Part shown: piece by piece, positions 17,192-25,750 of the stretch | Layout of the letters: every line of letters begins with the position of its first letter | Position numbering within the stretch: position 1 is the first letter of the stretch | Program-made: the position numbers and the translations under genes | Assembly (NCBI GenBank): GCA_910579395.1 | Contig: CAJTUC010000017.1 | Location: 1 to 64,000 of the forward strand | DNA: 64,000 nucleotides | Direction: 5' to 3' | DNA from: an uncultured Lachnospiraceae bacterium | GTDB lineage: Bacteria; Bacillota; Clostridia; Lachnospirales; Lachnospiraceae | Notes under the pieces: generated by a model | What the model saw: the letters and a program-made list of their open reading frames with translations, nothing else | Database searches by the model: none | Told to the model about the DNA's origin: nothing

Positions 17192-19222
17192 ATGGGTTTT
17201 GAACAGGCATGGCTTAATTATACGGAGAGAACATCCTGCGAGGGTGCGGATGAACTTCAATATATCTGTGTAGATATCGAAGAGGATTTTCGGCCGGCGA
17301 AGACCGGTCTGACAGAATTTGGTGCGGATGAACTGATTGAAAACGGTGTCAGGGAACTGCAGAATGCGTTGGAAGGGATGACGGGCTGCCGGCCTGTTTC
17401 CCGGGAACAGCCGGACGAAGGTGCGGGAAAGGGCATTCATCTGCTTTTTCAGAAGGGAATTCCGGCGGAAGGGTATCGTCTTTCAGAGAAGGACGGCAGC
17501 GTGAAGATTGCGGCATCCGATTCCAGAGGAATTTTATATGGTATCTTTGCATTGCTCCGTCAGATACGGATTGGGAAAACGCTCCGGGGAATGGAGTTTT
17601 CCAAAACGCCGGATATGCCGCTTAGAATGCTGAATCACTGGGATAATATGGATGGCAGTATCGAACGGGGATATTCAGGGGAATCCTTTTTCTTTGCAGA
17701 TGATGAAATTCTGATAAATGACAGGACCGTCACATATGCGCGGCTTGCAGCCAGCGTCGGCATTAATGCTGTGGTGATCAACAATGTCAATGTGAAGGAT
17801 GCCGCTACCTGGCTGATCACGGAGCGGTATCTTGGAAAAGTGAGAGAACTGAATGAAATCCTGTCCGGATACGGTATCAGGCTCTTCCTGAGCCTGAATT
17901 ATGCGGCGCCCGTGGAACTTGGCGAACTGGAAAGCGCGGATCCTCTGGATGAACGGGTAAGAGGCTGGTGGAAAAAGAGGATGGAACTCGTGTTCCGGGA
18001 AGTACCGGGGTTCGGCGGTTTTCTGATCAAGGCGGATTCGGAAGGAAGACCAGGGCCTTTTACTTACGGCAGGACACATGCTGACGGCGCGAATATGCTG
18101 GCGGAGGCCGCGGCGCCCTATGGCGGGCTCATTATCTGGCGGTGTTTCGTCTACAATTGTCAGCAGGACTGGCGGGACTATAAGACCGACCGGGCGAGGT
18201 CCGGTTATGATAATTTTATCGGGCTGGACGGAATGTTTCTGGATAACGTCGTCTTACAGATTAAGAACGGTCCGATGGATTTTCAGGTGAGGGAGCCGGT
18301 GCATCCGCTCTTTGGCGGACTGACCGGAACGAATCAGATGCTTGAGGTGCAGATCGCGCAGGAATATACAGGGCAGCAGAGACATCTTTGTTATCTGATT
18401 CCGATGTTCAAAGAGATTCTGAGATTTAGAACGCATGTGAAGTCAAAAGAGGATACCGTCAGAGACATTGTTTCCGGTAAGGCTTTCGGACAAACGAACT
18501 GTGGCATTGCCGCGGTGGCGAACACGGGAAATGATGATAACTGGACAGGGCATGATATGGCCGCCGCGAATTTCTATGGTTTTGGCAGGCTCGCCTTTGA
18601 TACAGACCTGACTGCAGAAGAAATTGCCGGAGAGTGGATTGGTATGACATACGGACAGGACGAACAGGTCATGGAAACGCTTCAGTATCTATTGATGCAG
18701 TCCTGGCCGGCTTATGAAAGTTATACGTCGCCTCTTGGCATCGGCTGGATGGTCAGTCCGAATAATCATTACGGCCCCAGCGTGGACGGCTATGAGTACA
18801 GCAGGTGGGGCACCTATCACCGTGCGGACTGTCAGGGAATCGGTGTGGACAGGAGCCATGACGGAACGGGGTATGCGCTTTTGTACAGAGAGCCGAACGC
18901 AGTCGTTTATGACGATAAGGAAAAGTGTCCGGACGAGCTTTTGCTTTTCTTTCATCACATTCCTTATCTATGGAAGCTTCGTTCCGGCAAGACGGTCATT
19001 CAGCATATTTATGATTCGCATTTCGAGGGGGTAGAGATGGTGGATGAGATGGTGGAGCGCTTTCGTAAATTACGAGGAAAGCTTCCGCAGAAGGCCTATG
19101 AACGGATGATGGAACGTTTTGTCCATCAAAAAGAACATGCGCGTGAATGGTGTGACCAAATAAATGCTTATTTTTATCGAAAATCTGGCATATCAGACGA
19201 AAGAAAAAGGAAAATTTATTGA
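17192..19222 (+). CDS. aguA: Alpha-glucuronidase, glycoside hydrolase family 67
   Basis: This 676-residue enzyme releases (4-O-methyl)glucuronic acid from the non-reducing end of aldouronic acids produced from glucuronoxylan. Family landmarks are MLNHWDNMDGSIERGYSG, the acid Glu284 in IKADSEGRPGP (position 285 in the Geobacillus enzyme), NCQQDWRDYKTDRA, the Asp in NGPMDFQVREP and the Glu in MLEVQIAQEYTG, the two base residues. Length fits the family. No signal peptide, so it acts on imported aldouronates. The start at 17192 has GGGGG upstream; an earlier frame start overlaps the GH3 gene. It is cotranscribed with GH3. Confidence 0.93.
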   Translation: MGFEQAWLNYTERTSCEGADELQYICVDIEEDFRPAKTGLTEFGADELIENGVRELQNALEGMTGCRPVSREQPDEGAGKGIHLLFQKGIPAEGYRLSEKDGSVKIAASDSRGILYGIFALLRQIRIGKTLRGMEFSKTPDMPLRMLNHWDNMDGSIERGYSGESFFFADDEILINDRTVTYARLAASVGINAVVINNVNVKDAATWLITERYLGKVRELNEILSGYGIRLFLSLNYAAPVELGELESADPLDERVRGWWKKRMELVFREVPGFGGFLIKADSEGRPGPFTYGRTHADGANMLAEAAAPYGGLIIWRCFVYNCQQDWRDYKTDRARSGYDNFIGLDGMFLDNVVLQIKNGPMDFQVREPVHPLFGGLTGTNQMLEVQIAQEYTGQQRHLCYLIPMFKEILRFRTHVKSKEDTVRDIVSGKAFGQTNCGIAAVANTGNDDNWTGHDMAAANFYGFGRLAFDTDLTAEEIAGEWIGMTYGQDEQVMETLQYLLMQSWPAYESYTSPLGIGWMVSPNNHYGPSVDGYEYSRWGTYHRADCQGIGVDRSHDGTGYALLYREPNAVVYDDKEKCPDELLLFFHHIPYLWKLRSGKTVIQHIYDSHFEGVEMVDEMVERFRKLRGKLPQKAYERMMERFVHQKEHAREWCDQINAYFYRKSGISDERKRKIY

Positions 19223-19250
19223 TTTGTTCATGAATGTGCACAAAAAATAA

Positions 19251-19313
19251 GCAAAATATGCGGTTGGAATAGCAATATATGACCAGTAAAACAGACGGTA
19301 TGATTCTATAATA
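19251..19313 (+). promoter_or_regulatory. Activator-type promoter of the ABC importer operon
   Basis: TATAAT at 19308-19313 lacks a consensus -35 box. AGCAAAAT at 19251-19258 and AGCAATAT at 19272-19279 are direct repeats 21 bp apart, starting 57 and 36 bp before the -10 box. The same arrangement precedes GH3 and, in part, the esterase operon. The second half-site ends just before the -35 region, where an AraC-family activator would contact the polymerase. Confidence 0.6.
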
Positions 19314-19353
19314 ATAACAGGTATTTCAATTAAAATCTTATGGAGGTGTGAGG

Positions 19354-20307
19354 ATGAAGGGAACGAAAAAGAAGGCTCCTGCTGTACAGAAGAAGCAGAG
19401 CTTCGGGGTCTACATGAAACGGTACTGGCAGTTATATGCGCTGCTTGCCCTGCCGCTTCTTTATCTGCTCATATTCAAGTATGTGCCGATGATCTATATC
19501 CAGATCGCATTTAAGAAGTACAGTATTGTACAGAGCGTATGGGAAATGCCGCTTGCGGCCAATCACGGCTTTGAATATTTTATCAAAGCATTTAAGAACA
19601 GGGATTTTATCAACGCACTCAGGAACACGCTGACGCTGAATCTGCTGGATTTGGTCATCGGTTTTCCGGCGCCTATTATTTTTGCTTTGATTTTGAATGA
19701 ACTTGTATTTAAAAAGTTCAAACGTGTGGTACAGACGATTGCTTACATGCCGCACTTTCTTTCATGGGTCATCATTTATGGTCTGGCATTGCAGATTTTT
19801 GCGCCGACAACAGGATTTCTCAATATGATCCTGACAGGCCTTGGTTTCGAGTCCGTTCCTTTTCTGAACGATTCTGCGCACTGGGTCGGTACTTACATAT
19901 TCCTGGGCGTGTGGCAGAGCTTCGGCTGGAATTCCATCGTTTATCTGGCTGCAATCGCCGGTATCAATTCGGAACTGTATGAGGCAGCTTCGGTGGACGG
20001 CGCAGGCCGTTTCAAAAAGATGTGGCATATTACCCTGCCGGGCATTAAACCGACCATTGTCGTGCTGCTCGTTATGAATCTCGGTAATATTCTGGGGAGC
20101 GGTTTCGACAGACCTTTCGCATTGCAGAACAATCTGGTCATGGATGTTGCGGAAGTACTTTCTACCTTCGTATACAAGAACGGTATCAAAGGTCTGCAGT
20201 TCTCATTGACAACTGCGGTAGGCTTCTTCCAGTCCATTGTCTGTGTTATCTTCCTGCTGCTGGCGAACTGGATTTCCCGTAAGCTCGGCGAGCGTGGAAT
20301 CTGGTAG
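19354..20307 (+). CDS. ABC sugar importer permease, LplB type
   Basis: This is the first membrane subunit of a CUT1-type importer, likely for aldouronates or xylo-oligosaccharides. It has a basic N-terminus, six hydrophobic segments, KYVPMIYIQIAFKKY in the first part and the EAASVDGAGRFKKMWHITLP coupling loop that binds the shared ATPase. GGAGGT stands 6 bp before the ATG; a GTG two codons earlier is less well placed. No ATPase gene is present in the window, as is usual for this type, which uses a common MsmX-like ATPase. The next permease follows after 18 bp. Confidence 0.88.
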   Translation: MKGTKKKAPAVQKKQSFGVYMKRYWQLYALLALPLLYLLIFKYVPMIYIQIAFKKYSIVQSVWEMPLAANHGFEYFIKAFKNRDFINALRNTLTLNLLDLVIGFPAPIIFALILNELVFKKFKRVVQTIAYMPHFLSWVIIYGLALQIFAPTTGFLNMILTGLGFESVPFLNDSAHWVGTYIFLGVWQSFGWNSIVYLAAIAGINSELYEAASVDGAGRFKKMWHITLPGIKPTIVVLLVMNLGNILGSGFDRPFALQNNLVMDVAEVLSTFVYKNGIKGLQFSLTTAVGFFQSIVCVIFLLLANWISRKLGERGIW

Positions 20308-20325
20308 AAGAAAGGGGGAAAAGAG

Positions 20326-21195
20326 ATGATCAAATCAAAATCCGCAAAAGTAGGCGACGGGGTATTCATTCTTGTCTGTGTACTCGTCAGCCTGATCTGT
20401 ATCGTGCCGATGCTAAACTTGCTGGCAAGGTCGTTCAGCTCTACAGAAGCGCTGATCAAGCATGAAGTCTATTTATGGCCGAAAGGGTGGAATCTGGACG
20501 CTTACGCAACGGTACTCAGCGATATGAAATATATCAGGGCATTTTTCTGGACGGTATTTTTGACGGTGGTATGTACATTCGTTTCTCTGACGATGACGAC
20601 GCTCTGTGCGTATCCGCTGATTTTTGAAAACCTGAAAGGGCGTTCCATTATCAATATTTTTATTACGATCACAATGTTCTTCAACGCAGGAACGATTCCG
20701 AACTATCTGTTGATGAAGAGCCTGAACCTTTTAAACAATCCGCTTGTACTGATCATTCCGAGTTGTATGAGCGTGTATAACATGATCATTATGCGAAGCT
20801 TTTTCTATGGCATTCCGGACAGTCTGCGGGAGTCTGCGGAAATAGACGGGGCAAGTTTTTTCAGGATACTGATCAGTATCTATCTGCCGCTGTCAAAACC
20901 GGTATTCGCAACGCTGGCGCTGTTCTATGCGGTAGGGCGATGGAATGGATATTCGGATGCGCTGATGTATGTTAACAAAGATATTTTCTATCCGCTGCAG
21001 TTGTTCCTGTATAACATTCTGAACAATATCAACAGCGTGGAAGTGGCAACCCAGGAAGGTTTTTCGTCACCGGGCCTTACCGAATCGTTAAAAGCGGCGA
21101 TCGTTATGTTTTCGACCATACCGATTCTGTGTATCTACCCGTGGCTGCAGAAGTATTTCATCCATGGCGTAACGATGGGAGCAGTCAAGGAATAA
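20326..21195 (+). CDS. ABC sugar importer permease, YtcP type
   Basis: This is the second membrane subunit of the importer, 289 residues with six membrane segments. The coupling loop reads ESAEIDGASFFRILISIYLP and the C-terminus ends in YFIHGVTMGAVKE, the characteristic tail of YtcP-type permeases. A strong GGGGGAAAAGAG precedes the ATG. It works with the permease just upstream and the binding lipoprotein 99 bp downstream; gene order permease, permease, binding protein matches Lpl/Ytc aldouronate systems. Confidence 0.88.
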   Translation: MIKSKSAKVGDGVFILVCVLVSLICIVPMLNLLARSFSSTEALIKHEVYLWPKGWNLDAYATVLSDMKYIRAFFWTVFLTVVCTFVSLTMTTLCAYPLIFENLKGRSIINIFITITMFFNAGTIPNYLLMKSLNLLNNPLVLIIPSCMSVYNMIIMRSFFYGIPDSLRESAEIDGASFFRILISIYLPLSKPVFATLALFYAVGRWNGYSDALMYVNKDIFYPLQLFLYNILNNINSVEVATQEGFSSPGLTESLKAAIVMFSTIPILCIYPWLQKYFIHGVTMGAVKE

Positions 21196-21294
21196 TCGGA
21201 TTATGGCTGCCGGGAAATTTCCCAAAGCGCAAATGATCCGCTCATTCATACATTATTATTCATGAAAAGAAAAAAGAAAAGGGAGGTAAAAAGA

Positions 21295-23044
21295 GTGAAG
21301 AAAAAATTATTATCTGTATTATTAGCAGGCTGTATGGTATTGTCATTAGCAGGCTGTGGTTCAGGCTCAGGGGATTCCGGTTCTGCAACGCAGGATTCCG
21401 GTCAGACCCAGACGACGGACACGAATGCGGCCCAAAATTCATCGGGGGGGGGGTACGACGGATGCTGGTGATGCTTCCGCAGATCCGACGAATGGAGAAG
21501 TAGTTGACGGAAAATTCGTAGATACGAGAAAGATTACGGTAGAAGTATATGACCGTGGTAACGACGGCGGTTCCGATCCAACCAACAACAAGTATACGCA
21601 GTATATTAAAGATCAGATGATGGAACTGCACAATGTAGAGGTAGAATTTGTAGCGGTTCCGCGTTGGACAGAGGTTGAGCAGATCAACAACCTTCTGGCG
21701 GCAGGCGATGCGCCGGATATCTGTCTGACTTACGACTATCCTACCGTTCAGACTTATGCAAATATGGGCGGTGTGCTCGATTTAAGTTCTTATGTGGATG
21801 ATTATAAGGATATGCTTCCGAATATGTGGAACTGGCTTGGCGAAACGAATATTTACTGGGACAAAGATCCCGTTAATGGAACGCTGTGGGCGATCGAAGG
21901 GAAGCTGGCAGTATCCAACCGTATCAATACTTTCGTTCGGAAGGACTGGCTGGATAAACTCGGTCTGAAAGAACCTACGACCCGGCAGGAATTTGAAGAT
22001 ATGCTGATCGCATTTAGAGATAATGCCGACACACTGCTCGGTGCGGATGCTGATAAGATGATTCCTTATTCCGTAAGTTTTGATGTGGGCTGGAGAGCAG
22101 CTCTGCTGATTGAATCCTTCATCGACCCGGATGTTTCCGACTATGAATTTTATGTCAATGGGTTTGACGATAGAAAATTGACACAGAACGGCACGAAAGA
22201 AGCAATCCGCCTTTTGAATAAATGGTATAATGAAGGCCTTCTCTGGGATGATTTCGCTTTGTACGGAAGCGGTGACACGACAGAAGACGATATGATGAAA
22301 GCCGGCTATGTAGGCGCATTCATGCACAACTGGGATTATCCTTACAGAAACGGTGAGGACAGCATTCAGACGAATCTGGAAAGACTGGTAGGACCGGATG
22401 CAAAATATGTTGTAGTTGACTGTTTTGAGGACAGCAAGGGCGGACATAACAAGTTTGTCAGCGGTACGGCAGGAGATCGTAAGATCTTTTTCCCGTCTAC
22501 CAATACAGAACCGCTCGCTTCTATGATGTATCTGGATTTTATCAGTACGCCGGAAGTGATTGAATATCTGCAGATTGGCGACGAGGGTGTTACTCATAAT
22601 AAACTGGACGACGGTTCCGTAGAAATCATTGCGGCTACAGGCGATGCGATTCAGAACTCCGGTTTCAACATTGACTATACGATTACCTGTAACGGTCTGC
22701 ATCTGACAGACGAAGAGATGACGCTGAAATCGACGGCGCATTCTTACAGCGGTATCGATCCGGCACTGGTAGAGACGGCTCACAAGGTATGTAACACCGA
22801 TATAAGACCGGCGAAAAACGTAAATGTCGGTGCAATTGATTCGGAAGAGGGGCAAGGACCTACCCTTTCCAGCAAGAGAGATGTTATCTATGATACGGCA
22901 GTTTCGGCACCGGTTGAAAGCTTTGACCAGGTATGGGATGACGGTATCGCAGATTATCTGAGTTCCGGCGGTCAGGCAATCATGGATGAACGTGCGGAGA
23001 AATGGAAAGCTACCTTTGGCGATACGACGGCACTTCCGGAATAA
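21295..23044 (+). CDS. ABC importer substrate-binding lipoprotein, frame-broken at a ten-G run
   Basis: This is the extracellular binding protein of the oligosaccharide importer (LplA type, about 582 residues if restored). GTG at 21295 has GGGAGG 8 bp upstream and starts a signal peptide ending in the lipobox SLAGC. A Ser/Gln/Thr linker leads to ten consecutive G at 21444-21453. As sequenced the frame then ends at 21471, and the rest of the protein (DPTNGEVVDGKFVDTRK onward to 23044) is in the +1 frame. Nine or twelve G would restore one protein. The downstream part looks fully conserved, with no other stop. The cause is a sequencing error, a recent mutation or phase variation. Confidence 0.8.
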
Positions 23045-23054
23045 ATATGAATCG

Positions 23055-23083
23055 AGAGGGGGGAGCAGCTGCTCCCTCTTTTC
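23055..23083 (+). terminator. Intrinsic terminator after the importer operon
   Basis: The perfect palindrome GGGAGCAGCTGCTCCC (23061-23076) is followed by TCTTTTCT. It lies 10 bp after the binding-protein stop and only 3 bp before the -35 box of the next promoter. Confidence 0.75.
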
Positions 23084-23085
23084 TG

Positions 23086-23114
23086 TTGACATGTTATTAA
23101 AATAGTTTTAAAAT
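23086..23114 (+). promoter_or_regulatory. Sigma-A promoter of the ROK regulator
   Basis: A consensus TTGACA (23086-23091) is followed after 17 bp by TAAAAT (23109-23114). It abuts the upstream terminator and starts a transcript with a leader of about 25 nt before the ROK gene. Confidence 0.7.
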
Positions 23115-23145
23115 ATAATTTAATATATGAAAAGAGGAAAAATAC

Positions 23146-24201
23146 ATGGCTTTTACAAATCTGGTAAAAAAAATCAACGAAAAAAGCATCATAGCCTGTA
23201 TGCGGGACGGAAAGGCACATACAAAGCAGGAACTTGCCCGTCTTACGGGATTAAGTTTTCCGACCGTCGGGAAAATTGTAGAAGAATTTGCCGGGCAGGA
23301 GATGTTCATCCGGCTGGGTACGAATACGGAGAGTCCGGGCGGACGGAAAGCGGAGATCTATCAGTTGAACCCGGATTTTGCGCATATCCTGCTTTTGTTC
23401 CTGCAGGGAGAGACGGTCTGCTGGCAGCTTTGCGACGCGCTGGGAGAAGAGAAGGAGGAAGGGCGGAAAGAGGGAAGGCCGGGCCAGTTACCTTTTTCTT
23501 TGCTGCAGGAAAGCATTGCGGCAGCCATGGCGGCGGATAAGAAAGTCAGTGCAGTGGCGGCGGGCATTCCCGGGAGCGTGCATAACGGTACGGTCTGCTG
23601 TATTGACGGCTATCGGGAACTGGAGGGAAGAAATGTCGAGGCGGAGCTTTCGGAGGCCGCGAAGGTGCCCGTCCGGGCCAGCAACAACATGAGTCTCGTT
23701 GCAATGGGTATGGCGGAGCACCTTGGAAAAGAAGGCGAAAGAGGGCATTTCGGGGCAGGAAAGCACAAAGAAAGGGAAACGCTCGTCTGCATTCATCTTG
23801 CGGATACGGGGCCGGGGATGGGCGCGGTCGTGGACGGAAAACCTTTGCAGGGATTCAGCGGTTTTCAGGGTGAAGTCGGTTTCATGCCGTTATACGGGAA
23901 CCGGACGGTACAGGAGATTGCGCTGGAGGGCTTTCGCCAGGTATCGCCGGGGGAATGCCTTGGGAAAATGGCGGCCTGTATCTGCACGGTGCTGAACCCG
24001 GAGCAGGTCATCTGTTATCTGGAACAGGAGTATGCCGGAGCGGCACAGGAACTTATGCAGTATTGTGAGCGGTATCTGCCGGAATATGCACATCCCCGGT
24101 TCGTATTCGACAGGGATTACAGGGCAGACTATCTTCACGGGCTGAAAAGGATGGGGCTGGAACTGTTGTACGGATATTCGGAAGAAGGAGACTGGTCATA
24201 A
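23146..24201 (+). CDS. ROK-family transcriptional regulator
   Basis: The 351-residue protein has an N-terminal winged helix (KQELARLTGLSFPTVGKIVE, residues 27-46) and a ROK sugar-kinase-like domain with IPGSVHNG, an RASNNMSLVAMG substrate region and GPGMGAVVDGKPLQGFSGFQGEVGFMP. The usual CxCGxxGCxE zinc motif is absent, so it is a divergent member and probably has no kinase activity. Such proteins repress sugar genes until a sugar or sugar phosphate binds. It follows the importer operon but has its own promoter. AAGAGG precedes the ATG. It runs straight into the MATE gene, whose start region repeats its 3' end. Confidence 0.85.
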   Translation: MAFTNLVKKINEKSIIACMRDGKAHTKQELARLTGLSFPTVGKIVEEFAGQEMFIRLGTNTESPGGRKAEIYQLNPDFAHILLLFLQGETVCWQLCDALGEEKEEGRKEGRPGQLPFSLLQESIAAAMAADKKVSAVAAGIPGSVHNGTVCCIDGYRELEGRNVEAELSEAAKVPVRASNNMSLVAMGMAEHLGKEGERGHFGAGKHKERETLVCIHLADTGPGMGAVVDGKPLQGFSGFQGEVGFMPLYGNRTVQEIALEGFRQVSPGECLGKMAACICTVLNPEQVICYLEQEYAGAAQELMQYCERYLPEYAHPRFVFDRDYRADYLHGLKRMGLELLYGYSEEGDWS

Positions 24202-24250
24202 AAATGAAAATTTGCGTGAATGTATTTAAAACAAAAAGGAGACTGGTCAT
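24185..24250 (+). repeat. Duplicated ribosome-site segment, 51-bp period
   Basis: AAGGAGACTGGTCAT occurs at 24185-24199, where it is the 3' end of the ROK gene, and again at 24236-24250, each followed within 5-6 bp by an ATG (24204 and 24255). The period of 51 bp keeps the reading frame, so the MATE gene has two in-frame starts, each behind the same GGAG. The copy closest to the conserved protein start is the second. Confidence 0.7.
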
Positions 24251-24254
24251 TACA

Positions 24255-25604
24255 ATGAACGGAAAAACAATGGATATGACTGCCGGAAGGCCGGCTGCAC
24301 TGCTGTTTCGGTTTTCCATGCCGCTCATTTTCGGGAATTTGTTCCAACAGCTCTACACTTTCGTGGATACGGTCATTGTGGGGCAGAAACTGGGCGTTCC
24401 GGCGCTTGCCGCGCTTGGGGCGACAGAGTGGCTGAGTTTTATGATGTTCGGATTCATTCAGGGGCTGACGCAGGGGTTTTCCATCGGCATATCCCAAAGC
24501 TTTGGAGAAGGAAAGAAGCATCTGGTACAGCAGGGAATCTTTCAGGCGTTTTGTGCCTCCGCAGGTGCGGCGGTCATCGTTACGGTCATTGGGCAGGGAA
24601 TACTCGTGCCGGTCTTAAAGCTGCTGCGGACGCCGGAGGAGCTTTTTGGAATGGCTCATTTATATCTGGAAATCCTGTATTTTGGTATTCCGATTTCGTT
24701 TGCCTATAATATGCTGGCGGCCATTCTGCGGGCACTCGGGAACAGCCGGGCACCGCTCATCGCAGTGTTGACCGCATCTTTTGCCAATATTCTCTTTGAT
24801 ATCGCTCTGGTCATGGGGCTGGGAATGGGCATCCGGGGAGCAGCTTACGGAACGCTGCTCTCACAGCTTTGCTCCGTTTTGTGCTGTATTGCAGCCCTTA
24901 GCCGGATAGAGCAGGCAAGAGTAGAACCCGGCAACCGGAAAATAAGCGTACGGATGTTTGCGGAGCAGATGAAACTGGGTGTGCCGATGGGATTTCAGAA
25001 TATCATTACGGCGGTGGGCGGACTGGCAGTACAGTCGGTCGTGAACGGCTTCGGCATGCTGTTCCTCGCCGGGTATACGGCGGCAAACAGGCTGTACGGA
25101 CTGTTGGAAACGGCCGCTTCTTCCTATGGATATGCGATTTCCACCTATACGGCGCAGAACATTGGCGCGGGGAAAAAAGAGCGGGTGCGTTCCGGTATCC
25201 TGGCGGCGCTCCTGCTCGGTGCGGCGACCGCATATCTGATGTCTTTTATCATGGTGGTTTGGGGAAAGCCGATTCTGGGGATTTTTATCGCGGACAGCCA
25301 GGTAGAAGCGGAAGCAGCACTCCGGGTCGGTTATCGGTTCCTGTGTATTCTTGCGGCCTTTTTCCCACTTTTGTATGCGCTTTATATTCTGCGTTCCTGC
25401 ATACAGGGGATGGGCAATTCCACGATGCCGATGCTGTCCAGCCTGATACAGGTTGCCATGCGGATTTTCTGTGCGGCGGTGTTGACGAGGTACGTTGGGA
25501 ATGCGGGCGTATTCTGGGGTGAGATCATGGCGTGGCTCGGGGCGGATTTGTTTCTGGGAGCGGTGCTGGTCTGGCGGTATCGGACAAATTCATGCCCAAA
25601 ATGA
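24255..25604 (+). CDS. MATE-family multidrug/cation antiporter
   Basis: This is a membrane exporter of 449 residues with twelve expected membrane segments, coupling drug or metabolite efflux to sodium or protons. The first segment reads LLFRFSMPLIFGNLFQQLYTF and GALGATEW-like and QGFSIGISQSFGEG blocks follow, all typical of the DinF/NorM-related Firmicutes branch. The start at 24255 matches the family; an in-frame ATG at 24204 would add 17 residues that arise from a short duplication. It is probably cotranscribed with the ROK gene, 53 bp upstream. The substrate is unknown. Confidence 0.86.
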   Translation: MNGKTMDMTAGRPAALLFRFSMPLIFGNLFQQLYTFVDTVIVGQKLGVPALAALGATEWLSFMMFGFIQGLTQGFSIGISQSFGEGKKHLVQQGIFQAFCASAGAAVIVTVIGQGILVPVLKLLRTPEELFGMAHLYLEILYFGIPISFAYNMLAAILRALGNSRAPLIAVLTASFANILFDIALVMGLGMGIRGAAYGTLLSQLCSVLCCIAALSRIEQARVEPGNRKISVRMFAEQMKLGVPMGFQNIITAVGGLAVQSVVNGFGMLFLAGYTAANRLYGLLETAASSYGYAISTYTAQNIGAGKKERVRSGILAALLLGAATAYLMSFIMVVWGKPILGIFIADSQVEAEAALRVGYRFLCILAAFFPLLYALYILRSCIQGMGNSTMPMLSSLIQVAMRIFCAAVLTRYVGNAGVFWGEIMAWLGADLFLGAVLVWRYRTNSCPK

Positions 25605-25676
25605 CAGGATAAAAAATGGCGGAAATGCTAGTATGGATACAGAGACAGGAAAAACGTCAGGAGTGGCAATGGCAGA

Positions 25677-25743
25677 TTGTCAGAAAAGGGCGGCTGTCAG
25701 GGAAGGGCAGTTGTCAGAAAAAAGCGGTTATCAGAAAAAGGAG
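25677..25743 (+). repeat. Four tandem 17-bp repeats before an AraC-type gene
   Basis: Units TTGTCAGAAAAGGGCGG, CTGTCAGGGAAGGGCAG, TTGTCAGAAAAAAGCGG and a partial TTATCAGAAAAAGGAG start at 25677, 25694, 25711 and 25728. The last unit supplies the AAAGGAG ribosome site of the gene starting at 25751. The period is not a multiple of three, so the repeats are probably untranslated. Confidence 0.75.
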
Positions 25744-25750
25744 AATGAAT

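Noticed and set aside
21782..23092. A 436-codon open frame on the reverse strand
   Set aside because: It lies fully opposite the conserved substrate-binding protein, has no ribosome site or recognisable domain and is explained by the codon bias of the gene on the other strand.
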